The notes: generated by a model from the sequence alone, not told the origin. 64,000 nt of DNA from Methanoculleus horonobensis (GCF_001602375.1 NZ_BCNY01000015.1:248001-312000), one strand, 5' to 3'. Shown: positions 26,033-34,454, counted from the first letter of the stretch. Numbers and translations: made by a program.

Positions 26033-26464
26033 TCACGCGCTCTCCGGGTTCCGACGCGCCTTCAGGTGCTCGTGCGCCCCCTCGACGACCCGTCTTGAGT
26101 TCGCGAAGGTGATCGTCTGCAGCGCCTCGGCGTAGGGGAGCCACCGGTAGTCGATATGCTCGTCCGAGAGCGTCACCTTCTCCTCCGGCGTCTCGATCAG
26201 GTAGTAGACGACCTCCTTGTAGACCGTATGCGCCCGGCGCTGGAAGAAGTAATGAACCTCCTCGCGGAACCCGGGAACGAACTCTGCGCGGGTTATCCCG
26301 GTCTCCTCCTCAAGTTCGCGGAGCACCGTCTCCTCTTCGCTCTCGCCGCGTATGCCGTGCCCCTTCACCAGATCCCAGTGACCGGCACCATACTGCAGGA
26401 TGAGGTACTGGAGATCCGCATCCCCTCGGACGACGACTGCCCCGCATGAACGCTCTTTTGCCAT
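26033..26464 (-). CDS. Nudix hydrolase, diadenosine tetraphosphatase-like
   Basis: A 143-residue protein with a complete Nudix box, GHGIRGESEEETVLRELEEE followed by TGI, starting near residue 35. The N-terminus SCGAVVVRGD and the size match bis(5'-nucleosyl)-tetraphosphatases, which remove Ap4A-type dinucleotides. Substrate is inferred from overall resemblance. It lies 7 bp after the uracil-DNA glycosylase gene on the same strand, so the two are probably one housecleaning/repair operon. Confidence 0.82.
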   Translation of the reverse strand: MAKERSCGAVVVRGDADLQYLILQYGAGHWDLVKGHGIRGESEEETVLRELEEETGITRAEFVPGFREEVHYFFQRRAHTVYKEVVYYLIETPEEKVTLSDEHIDYRWLPYAEALQTITFANSRRVVEGAHEHLKARRNPESA

Positions 26465-26471
26465 AATATCT

Positions 26472-27089
26472 TCAATCCTGTCTCGTGGAATCTCCGGCCG
26501 CCGCGAGTTCGCGCCCGATGATCCGGAAGTCCTCTTCCAGGGCCTCCCGGTATCGGGGGTTGTAGAGCGCGGCGGCGGGGTGGAGGGTGGGGATGAGGCG
26601 GACCGGATGGTCGAAGAGGACGCCGGGGTAGACCGTCCCCCGGATCTCCGTGATCCGGTCGAACTCGACCGGCAGGAAGGAGAGGATATACCTGCTCGAG
26701 TGCCGGCCGAGCATCACGATCACCTTCGGCCCGATGATCCGGATCTGCTCCTCGAGGTACGGGGTGCAGGCCCGGATCTCCTCGTCCCGGGGGTCGCGGT
26801 TCCCGGGCGGCCGGTGCTTGACGATGTTCGCGATGAAGACGTCGTCGCGCGATAAGCCGATACCCGATAGGAGGCCTTCGAGGAGTTTTCCCGCCCGGCC
26901 GACGAACGGTCTCCCGGTGAGGTCTTCCTGCTTTCCCGGCGCTTCGCCGATGAGCATGAGGTCGGCTCCGGGGTTCCCATCACCCGGAACCGCATGATGC
27001 GTGTTCTCCCAGAGGGGGCATTTCCGGCATTCGCCGATGACGGCGGCAAGGTTCTCTATCGCCGCCTCCCCCCTCGCATCCTGTAGCAT
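26472..27089 (-). CDS. Uracil-DNA glycosylase, family 4-like
   Basis: About 205 residues. Motif A reads MLIGEAPGKQEDLTGRPFVG and motif B PTLHPAAALYNP, as in family 4 (iron-sulfur) uracil-DNA glycosylases. The N-terminal CRKC and a later cysteine (RACTPYLEEQ) are expected cluster ligands. It removes uracil formed by cytosine deamination, important at high GC. I chose the ATG at 27089 over 27131 because a TATA-like GGTTATAC lies between them. Confidence 0.82.
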   Translation of the reverse strand: MLQDARGEAAIENLAAVIGECRKCPLWENTHHAVPGDGNPGADLMLIGEAPGKQEDLTGRPFVGRAGKLLEGLLSGIGLSRDDVFIANIVKHRPPGNRDPRDEEIRACTPYLEEQIRIIGPKVIVMLGRHSSRYILSFLPVEFDRITEIRGTVYPGVLFDHPVRLIPTLHPAAALYNPRYREALEEDFRIIGRELAAAGDSTRQD

Positions 27090-27407
27090 GCCCACACTAT
27101 TGAGGATAACTCGTATAACCTTCTTATGCATTGTGTTTTGGCGCCGGACCTTATCTTGCCCACGACGGAACGGCCTGCGAGGAGGCGGGAGGGGGCGGCG
27201 GCAGGGATGTGATCGAGCACGGCACCACCAGGCCGGAGAGCCGTCATACAGGCCTGGGACGATCCGGAACTGTGAAACACTACCATGCCGCGCGGCCCCG
27301 ACTAGCAGCCTGTTACGGTAGATTTCAGGTAAGGATTCTACCCGGCAGTCTCAACGTGTAGACGTGTGAGACAGAAATCGTTTATAGAGGAACGCCGAGT
27401 CTCAATC
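27090..27407. other. Intergenic region with two promoters
   Basis: A 318-bp region between the leftward glycosylase and the rightward lipoprotein array. It contains the leftward GGTTATAC element near 27110 and a rightward TATA box, CGTTTATAGAGG (about 27379-27390). I looked for a tRNA in the GCGCGGCCCC...AGTCTCAACG stretch (27290-27360) but could not fold one with a normal T-arm. No other gene is supported. Confidence 0.4.
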
Positions 27408-27521
27408 ATGACGTACAGCCTCCGACAGCCGTCCCCGCACGGATCGGGTACTACCGGCAGGCGGAGACCGGCCAGAACCCCTCATGGGCACGACTCCACG
27501 CCCGCGGAGAGAGCCGGATGA
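27408..27521 (+). CDS. Possible 37-aa leader ORF coupled to the first lipoprotein
   Basis: A 37-codon frame (MTYSLRQPSPHGSGTTGRRR...) begins about 25 nt after the TATA box near 27382, where transcription should start, so it would be leaderless. It ends in TGA overlapping the lipoprotein ATG as ATGA. It is rich in arginine, proline and threonine, with no recognisable fold. It could be a translated leader that couples ribosomes into the lipoprotein gene, or a chance frame. Confidence 0.25.
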   Translation: MTYSLRQPSPHGSGTTGRRRPARTPHGHDSTPAERAG

Positions 27522-28102
27522 GACAGAACTCCGTTCTCCTTGTTGCACTGCTGCTCCTGGCGCTCGGGGCAGGATGCACCAGCACACCGGAAAACGTCAC
27601 CCCCGCCCCGGTCCTCCATTACGAGCAGGGAGACACCTCGATCCCGATCAACGTCTCCGAGATCCCGGTGAGAAGGTTCGATGTCAACGCAACAGAGGTG
27701 ATCGGGATTGTCCTCGCCGACCAGCGGGCCGGGATCCTGCTTGAGGGCGGCTGGAAGATCGCTTCGATCCGGGCGGGCTTTGAGGAGGAGGACCCGAACC
27801 GGGAGCACATCGACGTGGAGTTCAGGAACGATGAACTGTCGCTGTCGTTCTTCATCGAAGTGGACGAACGGGAGAGGCAGACCGGCAGAGGGCGTTGCAG
27901 CGCCACGATCTGGATGGGACACCCGTGGACATCGGAACCCTTCCCCGAGGAGGAGGACTACTACCAGACGGGAGACCCGCACAGGGACCAACTCTATGTC
28001 CTCGATCATCACAACGAGAGGCTGGTGATGGTCTATAATGAAACAACGATCTTCTACCTCTACCCCTCGTATGGGGATGTGACTAAATGGATGGGGGATT
28101 GA
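27518..28102 (+). CDS. Small lipoprotein of the tandem family, copy 1
   Basis: 194 residues. A signal peptide with lipobox LLALGAGC is followed by a short threonine/proline linker and a domain starting PVLHYEQGDTSIPINVSEIP. Family landmarks are ATEVIGIVLADQRAGILLEG near residue 65, FRNDELSLSFFIEVDERERQ, and the end ERLVMVYNETTIFYLYPSYG. N-x-S/T sites suggest possible N-glycosylation outside the cell. I do not recognise the domain. The middle (FEEEDPNREHIDVEFRND...SATIW.GHPW) is almost identical to copy 4 and unlike copies 2 and 3. Confidence 0.65.
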   Translation: MRQNSVLLVALLLLALGAGCTSTPENVTPAPVLHYEQGDTSIPINVSEIPVRRFDVNATEVIGIVLADQRAGILLEGGWKIASIRAGFEEEDPNREHIDVEFRNDELSLSFFIEVDERERQTGRGRCSATIWMGHPWTSEPFPEEEDYYQTGDPHRDQLYVLDHHNERLVMVYNETTIFYLYPSYGDVTKWMGD

Positions 28103-28208
28103 AGCGAAACCGGCGCACCTCTCCCCTCTCATACAGGGCAGAGCGGCGTAAATGCACAGGAAAGCGCGATCAGAAAAAATGTGGATAAAACCACAGGAGG
28201 AAAACAAG

Positions 28209-28901
28209 ATGGACAAAAATACAGGAAGGCGCCCCCCCTGCTTCGGGCTATGTTACCGGCAGACGCAAGCCATACCTCTCCTTTCCCTTGTGCTGCTGCT
28301 CCTGGCGTTCGGGGCCGGGTGTACCGACTCCCCGGAGACGAACACAACGGAAAACGTTACCTCTCCCCCGGTCCTCCACTACGAGCGAGGGGATGTCTCG
28401 ATCCCCATCAACACCTCCGAGATTCCGGTGAGGGGTTTCGACGCCAACGCAACAGAGGTGATCGAGATCCTCCTCGCCGACCAGCGAGCCGGGGCCCTGC
28501 TTGAAAACGGGTGGAAGATCGCTTCAATCAGGACGAACTTTGAGGGGGTCTACTCGGTCGACCCGGCCAGGACGTATGTCGACGTTGAGTTCCGGGGCGA
28601 TGAACAGTCACCGTCGTTCTTCATCGAAGTGGACGACCAGGAGGGGCACACGGGAAGAGGTTTCTGCAACGTCCCACGCTGGCGCGGGGGGCCGTTTGCA
28701 GGTCCACGTCCCGAGGACTACCACAAAGACGAGGCGGTGAGAGATGGCACAAACTGGTGGTATGTTTACGATCACCACAACGACAGGGTGGCAATGGTCT
28801 ATAATGGAACGACGATCATCTACCTCTACCCATCGTACGGGACACAGTGGTACGAAACCGTAGGGAAAACAGGCGACACGCGCCATCTGGGGGCATTGTA
28901 A
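28209..28901 (+). CDS. Small lipoprotein of the tandem family, copy 2
   Basis: About 230 residues. The N-terminus is extended (MDKNTGRRPPCFGLCYRQTQ) before the hydrophobic signal and lipobox LLAFGAGC. The mature domain follows the family pattern: PVLHYERGDVSIPINTSEIP, LLADQRAGALLENGWKIASI, and the CNVPRWRGGPFAGPRPEDYH block shared with copy 3. It ends NDRVAMVYNGTTIIYLYPSYG with an extra tail. I chose the ATG at 28209 because AGGAGG lies about eight bases upstream. A degenerate relative of this long N-terminus is found at 30290. Function unknown; an exported, membrane-anchored protein. Confidence 0.6.
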   Translation: MDKNTGRRPPCFGLCYRQTQAIPLLSLVLLLLAFGAGCTDSPETNTTENVTSPPVLHYERGDVSIPINTSEIPVRGFDANATEVIEILLADQRAGALLENGWKIASIRTNFEGVYSVDPARTYVDVEFRGDEQSPSFFIEVDDQEGHTGRGFCNVPRWRGGPFAGPRPEDYHKDEAVRDGTNWWYVYDHHNDRVAMVYNGTTIIYLYPSYGTQWYETVGKTGDTRHLGAL

Positions 28902-28993
28902 TGTTCCGGAATGGACAGAGGGGCGCGACAATCATCTATCTCTACCCCTCATACGGGAGAGAGTGGTATGAAAGCGTGGAGGCGTCAGGATGA
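28901..28993 (+). pseudogene. C-terminal remnant of a lipoprotein family member
   Basis: About 30 codons: a short lead-in, then TIIYLYPSYGREWYESVEAS and stop, which is the C-terminal end of the family (compare TIFYLYPSYGREWYERVEVS at the end of copy 3). Everything upstream of this tail is missing. Its stop overlaps the ATG of copy 3 as ATGA, the same joint found between copies 3 and 4, so it is the scar of a deleted copy or of an unequal crossover. Confidence 0.65.
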
Positions 28994-29577
28994 AGCGAAT
29001 CTTCATTCTCTCCCTTGCGCTGCTGCTCCTGGCGTTCGGGGCCGGATGCATCGGCTCCCCGGAGATGAATGCAACGGAGAACGTCACCCCCGCCCCGGTC
29101 CTCCACTACGAGCAGGGGGATGTCTCGATCCCGATCAACACTTCCGAGATCCCGGTGAGAAGGTTTGATGTCAACGTCACGGAGGTGATCGAGATCGTTC
29201 TTGCCGACCAGCGGGCCGGGGCTCTGCTTGAGGGCGGGTGGAAGATCGCCTCGGTCCGGACAGGCTTTGATTACGACTTGAGGACGCATGTCGACGTAGA
29301 GTTCCGAAGCGACGAGCCGTCACCGTCGTTCTTCATTGAAGTGGACGAACAGGAGGGGCAGACCGGCTGGGGACGCTGCAACGTCCCACGCTGGCTTGGG
29401 GGGCCGTTTGCAGGCCCCTATCCTGAAGACTACCACCAGAACCGGACATTCTACCACACCTATGTCTTCGATCACCACAACGATCGGGTGACGATGGTCT
29501 ACAACGATACGACGATCTTCTACCTCTACCCCTCATACGGGAGAGAGTGGTATGAAAGGGTGGAGGTGTCAGGATGA
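28990..29577 (+). CDS. Small lipoprotein of the tandem family, copy 3
   Basis: 195 residues. The signal peptide MKRIFILSLALLLLAFGAGC includes the lipobox. The mature part has PVLHYEQGDVSIPINTSEIP, IVLADQRAGALLEGGWKIAS, a shortened FDYDLRTHVDVEFRSDEPSP and the CNVPRWLGGPFAGPYPEDYH block shared with copy 2. It ends NDTTIFYLYPSYGREWYERV. The start overlaps the remnant upstream and the stop overlaps copy 4 (ATGA), so translation is coupled along the array. Unknown function. Confidence 0.65.
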   Translation: MKRIFILSLALLLLAFGAGCIGSPEMNATENVTPAPVLHYEQGDVSIPINTSEIPVRRFDVNVTEVIEIVLADQRAGALLEGGWKIASVRTGFDYDLRTHVDVEFRSDEPSPSFFIEVDEQEGQTGWGRCNVPRWLGGPFAGPYPEDYHQNRTFYHTYVFDHHNDRVTMVYNDTTIFYLYPSYGREWYERVEVSG

Positions 29578-30167
29578 AGCAGGTCTTCATTCTCTCCCTT
29601 GTGCTGCTGCTTCTGGCGTTCGGGGCCGGTTGCATCGACTTTCCGGAGACGAACACCACGAAAACTGCCGCGTCGACCCCGATCCTTCACTACGAGCGGG
29701 GGAACATCTTAATCCCGATCAATACTTCCGAGATCCCGGTGAGAACGTTCGATGTCAACGCGACAGAGGTGATCGAGATCGTCCTTGCCGACCCGCGGGC
29801 CGGGATTCTGCTTGAGGGGGGCTGGAAGATCACTTCGATCCGGACGGGCTTTGAGGAGGAGGACCCGAACCGGGAGCACATCGACGTGGAGTTCAGGAAC
29901 GATGAACTGTCACTCTCGTTCTTCATCGAAGTGGACGAACGGGAGAGGCAAACCGGCAGAGGGCGTTGCAGCGCCACGATCTGGAGGGGACACCCGTGGA
30001 CATCGGAACCCTTCCCTGAAGAGGAGGACTATCACCAGGCAGTAAACCCGTATATGGGCCTGTTTGTGGTCGTCGATCATCACAACGAGCGGGTGATGAT
30101 GGCCTATGACGACACGACGATCTTCTACCTCTACCCATCATACGGGGATGTAACTGAATGGGAGTGA
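29574..30167 (+). CDS. Small lipoprotein of the tandem family, copy 4
   Basis: 197 residues. The signal MKQVFILSLVLLLLAFGAGC is almost identical to that of copy 3, whereas the middle and 3' half (FEEEDPNREHIDVEFRNDEL, CSATIWRGHPWTSEPFPEEE) match copy 1 nearly base for base. The protein is therefore a mosaic of two subtypes, best explained by recombination within the array. It ends DDTTIFYLYPSYGDVTEWE. Unknown function; an exported lipoprotein. Confidence 0.65.
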   Translation: MKQVFILSLVLLLLAFGAGCIDFPETNTTKTAASTPILHYERGNILIPINTSEIPVRTFDVNATEVIEIVLADPRAGILLEGGWKITSIRTGFEEEDPNREHIDVEFRNDELSLSFFIEVDERERQTGRGRCSATIWRGHPWTSEPFPEEEDYHQAVNPYMGLFVVVDHHNERVMMAYDDTTIFYLYPSYGDVTEWE

Positions 30168-30289
30168 TCGAAGCGGAACCGGCGCCCCTCTCACACGGAA
30201 CAGGGCGATATGAAAGCGTAGGGGAGGGCGATCCGGGAAAATACAGGTTGCCGGAACGATCATGGAACCACCAATAGGAGGGAAGCAAA

Positions 30290-30397
30290 ATGAACCAAAA
30301 AGCGGGAAGGCAGGCGCAAGCCGTACCTGCAACCGGCGGGAGCAATTACGTGAAGCAGATCGCCATTCTCTCCCTTGCGCTGCTGCTCCTGGGCGCG
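30290..30397 (+). pseudogene. N-terminal remnant of a lipoprotein copy, cut by a hairpin array
   Basis: TAGGAGGGAAGCAAA precedes an ATG starting MNQKAGRQAQAVPATGG and a signal-like KQIAILSLALLLLGA. This parallels both the ribosome binding site and N-terminus of copy 2. Where the lipobox and mature domain should follow, the sequence changes abruptly into the mini-hairpin array. The frame stays open to about 30730 by chance, but the encoded sequence is repeat-derived. Confidence 0.6.
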
Positions 30398-30705
30398 CTG
30401 TCTCTCCTGCACGGATCTGGCCCTGCGGCCAGTCGCACTACGCTCCTCCCACCAGATGGTGCTCAAACTCCGGCCGCTCGTAGTCGCACCTCTGGTGCTC
30501 TTGCTCCGCTCCTGCGGAGCATCGCACTCCACCCCCGCCCGTCGTTCGTCGCCACTCGCGCCTTACGGTGCTTCGGCTCCTGCTCGAAGACGCTTCCGCG
30601 TCTTCTCAAGCTCCTGCCGTTCCGGCAGTCGCACCCTTCGGCCAGTCGACCACTCGCACCTGCGGTGCTCGGGCTCCGCTCCTCACGGAGCGTCGCCAAT
30701 TTAAT
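30398..30705. repeat. Mini-hairpin array, copy 2 (largest, about 300 bp)
   Basis: A run of about ten short stem-loops, each with a 4-7 bp stem and 3-4 nt loop, separated by AGTCGCAC-like spacers: GGCC-CTGC-GGCC, GCACC-TCT-GGTGC, GCTCC-TGC-GGAGC, GACGC-TTCC-GCGTC, GCCG-TTC-CGGC, GCACC-TGC-GGTGC and CGCTCC-TCA-CGGAGCG. No transposase, coding potential or long terminal repeats are visible. It follows the signal-peptide remnant at 30290 directly and ends about 125 bp before lysS. Confidence 0.65.
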
Positions 30706-30830
30706 ACCCCCAGAGATGAACACTATATAGAATTTCCCGGCGACTTCACCGCCCGGTCTCGCCGGAGCGGCGCCTGACCCGGATTTCCGGCCGGGTTCCG
30801 GGCTGCAGGACGAATGGAGCGATTTGTACA

Positions 30831-32357
30831 ATGAGCGATATAGATCACACCTGTTTTGACACGGCAAAGATCGACAAGATACAGGAACTGCGCGAACGCG
30901 GGGTGACGATCTACCCCTACACCTTCGACCGCAGGGATACCGTCACCGAGATCAAGGAGCGGTTCTCCACGATCGAGCACGAGAAGAGCGAGGAGGAGGT
31001 CAGCACCGCCGGCCGTGTCTACATCGTCCGCCAGCACGGCAAGACGATCTTCGCGGATATCGGTGACTCGACCGGCAGGATCCAGCTCTACCTTCGCAAG
31101 AACGACCTTGGGGAGGAGCAGTTCGACCTCTTCCGCCAGTACGTCGACGCCGGGGATATCATCGGCGTCGTCGGCCACGTCTTTCGGACGAAGATGGGAG
31201 AGATCACCGTCTGGGTCGACCGGTTCGAACTCCTGACGAAATCGGTCTGCCCGCTTCCCGAGAAGTTCCACGGGCTCAAGAACGTCGAGACCCGCTACCG
31301 GCAGCGTTACCTCGACCTGATCATGAACGAGGAGAGCCGCGAGACCTTCCGGGCGCGGAGCAGGATCATCTCCCTTCTCCGCCAGTTCCTCTTCGAGCGG
31401 GACTACCTGGAGTTCGAGACGCCGACCCTGCAGCCGATCTACGGCGGCGCAAACGCCCGGCCGTTCACCACCCACCACAACGCCCTCGACCAGAAACTCT
31501 ACCTCCGGATCGCGCCGGAACTCTACCTCAAGCGCCTAGTCGTCGGCGGGTTCGAGAAGGTCTTCGAGATCGCGAAGAACTTCAGGAACGAGGATATCGA
31601 CACCAACCACAACCCCGAGTTCACGATGGTGGAGGTCTACGAGGCCTACCGCGACTACAACGACATGATGAACCTCACCGAGGAGATCCTCTCCCACCTC
31701 GCGGAGAAGGTGCTCGGGACGACCACCTGCTCGTTTGCCGGGCACGATCTCGACTTCTCCCGCCCCTGGCGCCGCCTCACGATGGAGGAGGCGGTGCGCG
31801 AGTACGCCGGGATCGACTTCCCGGCCATGAGCCTCGAGGAACTCCGCGCCTTCGGCCTTACCCACTGCGTCGAGGGCTGCGAGAGCGCAACGACCCGGGG
31901 CGAGTACCTGGTGCTCTTCTTCGAGCACTTCGGCGAGAAGCACCTCATCCAGCCGACGTTCGTCTACGACTTCCCGATCGAGAACTCGCCGCTTGCAAAG
32001 AAGCACCGCACGAAGGAAGGGCTGACGGAGCGGTTCGAACTCTTCATCGCCGGGATGGAGATGGCGAACGGCTTCTCGGAGTTAAACGACCCGCTCGACC
32101 AGAAGGCCCGACTCGAACTGCAGGACGCAAAACGTCGGAAGGGCGACCTCGAGGCGCAGATGATCGACTACGACTTCATCAACGCGCTCGGCTACGGGAT
32201 GCCGCCGACGGGCGGGGTCGGCATCGGGATCGACCGCCTGGTGATGCTCCTCACCGGCAAGGACTCGATCAAGGAAGTTCTCCTCTTCCCGCAGATGAAG
32301 ACCGCCGTTCCCGGGCAGAACGGGGACGGAGCGGAAGAGAGCGGCGGGGAAGAGTGA
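30831..32357 (+). CDS. lysS: Lysyl-tRNA synthetase, class II
   Basis: A 508-residue class II synthetase. The N-terminal OB-fold anticodon-binding domain (TAGRVYIVRQHGKTIFADIG) is followed by the catalytic core, with motif 2 FRNEDIDTNHNPEFTMVEVY near residue 245 and motif 3 TGGVGIGIDRLVMLLTG near residue 465. It charges tRNA-Lys with lysine. Many euryarchaeal methanogens use the unrelated class I LysRS, so the class II form probably reflects lateral gene transfer or retention of both; whether class I is also encoded elsewhere cannot be seen. The short YwbE gene follows 19 nt after. Confidence 0.93.
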   Translation: MSDIDHTCFDTAKIDKIQELRERGVTIYPYTFDRRDTVTEIKERFSTIEHEKSEEEVSTAGRVYIVRQHGKTIFADIGDSTGRIQLYLRKNDLGEEQFDLFRQYVDAGDIIGVVGHVFRTKMGEITVWVDRFELLTKSVCPLPEKFHGLKNVETRYRQRYLDLIMNEESRETFRARSRIISLLRQFLFERDYLEFETPTLQPIYGGANARPFTTHHNALDQKLYLRIAPELYLKRLVVGGFEKVFEIAKNFRNEDIDTNHNPEFTMVEVYEAYRDYNDMMNLTEEILSHLAEKVLGTTTCSFAGHDLDFSRPWRRLTMEEAVREYAGIDFPAMSLEELRAFGLTHCVEGCESATTRGEYLVLFFEHFGEKHLIQPTFVYDFPIENSPLAKKHRTKEGLTERFELFIAGMEMANGFSELNDPLDQKARLELQDAKRRKGDLEAQMIDYDFINALGYGMPPTGGVGIGIDRLVMLLTGKDSIKEVLLFPQMKTAVPGQNGDGAEESGGEE

Positions 32358-32376
32358 TCCCCCACAATTTTTCGCC

Positions 32377-32571
32377 ATGAACGGACAGAACAGGGCCGCC
32401 ATCAAACCCGGGATGACGGTGGATATCGTGCTCAAGCGCGACCAGAAGACGGGAAAGCGCACCCGGGGCGTCGTCGCCGAGATCCTGACGAACTCATCGT
32501 TTCACCCCCACGGGATCAAGGTCCGGCTCCAGGATGGTCAGGTCGGGCGGGTGCAGGAGATCGTCGGGTAA
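32377..32571 (+). CDS. YwbE-family small protein
   Basis: A 64-residue basic protein: IKPGMTVDIVLKRDQKTGKR, then TRGVVAEILTNSSFHPHGIK and VRLQDGQVGRVQEIV. This is the whole YwbE (DUF2196) domain, a small beta-barrel-like family of unknown function. It follows lysS closely and is probably co-transcribed. Its stop lies 3 bp from the stop of the convergent histidine kinase gene. Confidence 0.85.
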   Translation: MNGQNRAAIKPGMTVDIVLKRDQKTGKRTRGVVAEILTNSSFHPHGIKVRLQDGQVGRVQEIVG

Positions 32572-32573
32572 GG

Positions 32574-34454
32574 TCAGGCAGCTTTGCGGAGGGCGAACCG
32601 GATGACCGTCCCCTCCTCCGGCCGGCCTTCCACCCGGTCGTCCGCCCATATCCCTCCACCATACCGTTCGACGAGCATCCGGCAGATGTAGAGCCCAAGC
32701 CCTGCTCCGGCACGCGGCCCCTCCCCACCGCCGGAGCGGGTGAAGAGGCGTTGCTTCATCTCATCGGGGATGCCCGGCCCGGTGTCCTCGACCGAGACCA
32801 GCACCTCCTCCCCGCGGTTTTCGACCCGGACGGCGATCTCGACCGCCGGATCGCCGAACTTCACCGCGTTGCCGATGAGGTTCGTGAAGACCTCGGAGAG
32901 GAGGTCGTCCGCGACCACCCGGGCGGCCGTCCCCGCATAGGCAATCCGCAGATCGGGGTAGTCCTCGATCTCCGCCCGGATGACCGGGTCGAGAGCGACC
33001 GGGCGGAGAACGGCGGCCTCTTCCCGGATCTGCCGGATGGTACTGACGTTTCTGATGATCTCGATACTCTTGTTGAGACTTCTCTGCACCTTCTCGGTGT
33101 GGCTCCGCGGTTCGCCCTCGAGCTCTTCCGTGAGGAGGTCGGTGTAGAGTGTGGCGGTGCTGATGGCGTTCTTGATGTCGTGCGTCATGATGTCCAGGTA
33201 AAGGTTCGCCCGCTCGGTCGAGTCCTGGAGTTCCGCCGTGCGTGCCGCAACCTGCTCCTCCAGGTGCCCGCTATATTCCCGGATCGTCTCTTCCGATTCC
33301 CTGAGGTTCTTCATCCCGGCCTTGAGGGCCGCAACCATCTTGTTGATGCTCCGCTCGAGTTTCATCACCTCGCGGGTTGCCGAGACACGGATCGTGTGGT
33401 CGAGGTCTCCCCGGGCAATGACGTCGACGTCGTCGATGATCTCCTCGATAGGCCGCGTGAGACGGCGGGCCACAAGAAAGATGACCGCGCTGCAGAGGAC
33501 GATGGCGAGAGTTGCAGCGGCAGCACGTTCGACGAGCATCCGGTCGAGCTGATCCTGCACGAGTCCCGTGTCGTACGTCAACTCGACGACGACGCTTGGA
33601 TCGGACGGATAGTCGGGGTCTTTGAGGTCGACGAAGAGATAGTGGATTCGCGTTTCACGCTCCGCATCCTGCACCTCGTGATCGGTTCGGCCGGGGATGA
33701 CCGTCCCGGTGACGAACTCCCGCGTTCGGGCATCGGCAGAGCCGTCCGGCATCCCGACGGGGTTGCCGAAGATGTCGTAGACGCGGATCGAGTCGAGATA
33801 GGGATTCAGGGCGACGAACTCCTGCGTGCTCTCCTGCGAGCGCAACCGGTTCCGCTCGACCACAAACGCATCCGGGACAAGACCGAGCTCGAGGAGATAC
33901 CGGTGATCCGGTGTGGGCATATAGGCGAATTTCCGGACCCGCCCGGTTGCGGGCTCGTAGACAACGCGGTCGGGAGAGAATTCGTCCCCGAGACGCATCC
34001 GGGTGATCTCGTCATAGAAACCCGGGACGTTCCTGAAATCAAGGCCCTGATCGGGGAGATAAGTCGTGTACTCGATGACACCACTCTCGTTGATGACGTA
34101 AAGGTCTATCCTGCCCCCGAGCCGTTCTTTAAGCGCCAGAAGATCCATCCGCGACGGATCGCTCTCCACCCGCTCGTACTCCCGGAGAAAGAGCGAAAAC
34201 CCTTCCCGCATCCTCTCGTTGAGGGAGTCGTCGAAGAGTTTGAGGCCGGTATCCACGTCCACGATCGATTCTCTGACGCTCTTCTCGGTGACGTCCTGCA
34301 GGGTCTCGAGGTCCGAGGTCAGCCTCTCTTCCGCCAGCATGTAGTCGTGGACCGCGAGGAGGCCGATGGCGGTGATGACGATGAGAAGGATGGCTACGAT
34401 GAGGAGATAGACAAGCGGCCAGTCTTCCGGGTAAGGTATGCGCTCGCTCTTCAT
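32574..34454 (-). CDS. Membrane sensor histidine kinase, tandem copy 3
   Basis: 626 residues. One membrane helix near residues 12-34, a large external sensor region (about 35-310; Cache-like, with ESGVIEYTTYLPDQGLDFRN), a second helix (about 315-335), a HAMP linker (RRLTRPIEEIIDDVDVIARG), then the kinase core. The phosphate-accepting histidine is in DIMTHDIKNAI near residue 420; N box NLIGNAVKFG, G1 DTGPGIPDEMKQRLF, G2 GAGLGLYICRML. It is the last of three same-strand paralogues. No response regulator is adjacent, so the output is unknown. The sensor half differs most between the three. Confidence 0.85.
   Translation of the reverse strand: MKSERIPYPEDWPLVYLLIVAILLIVITAIGLLAVHDYMLAEERLTSDLETLQDVTEKSVRESIVDVDTGLKLFDDSLNERMREGFSLFLREYERVESDPSRMDLLALKERLGGRIDLYVINESGVIEYTTYLPDQGLDFRNVPGFYDEITRMRLGDEFSPDRVVYEPATGRVRKFAYMPTPDHRYLLELGLVPDAFVVERNRLRSQESTQEFVALNPYLDSIRVYDIFGNPVGMPDGSADARTREFVTGTVIPGRTDHEVQDAERETRIHYLFVDLKDPDYPSDPSVVVELTYDTGLVQDQLDRMLVERAAAATLAIVLCSAVIFLVARRLTRPIEEIIDDVDVIARGDLDHTIRVSATREVMKLERSINKMVAALKAGMKNLRESEETIREYSGHLEEQVAARTAELQDSTERANLYLDIMTHDIKNAISTATLYTDLLTEELEGEPRSHTEKVQRSLNKSIEIIRNVSTIRQIREEAAVLRPVALDPVIRAEIEDYPDLRIAYAGTAARVVADDLLSEVFTNLIGNAVKFGDPAVEIAVRVENRGEEVLVSVEDTGPGIPDEMKQRLFTRSGGGEGPRAGAGLGLYICRMLVERYGGGIWADDRVEGRPEEGTVIRFALRKAA

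Noticed and set aside
27290-27360. Possible tRNA between the glycosylase and lipoprotein genes
   Set aside because: No T-arm (GGTTC.A.TCC) or acceptor stem pairing could be made.
30398-30730. CRISPR array
   Set aside because: Units are 12-20 bp hairpins of differing stem sequence, without constant-length repeats, constant-length spacers or cas genes.
30290-30730. A 146-codon protein starting at 30290
   Set aside because: Only the first 36 codons resemble a gene; the rest is translation of the hairpin array and includes its repeated spacer.
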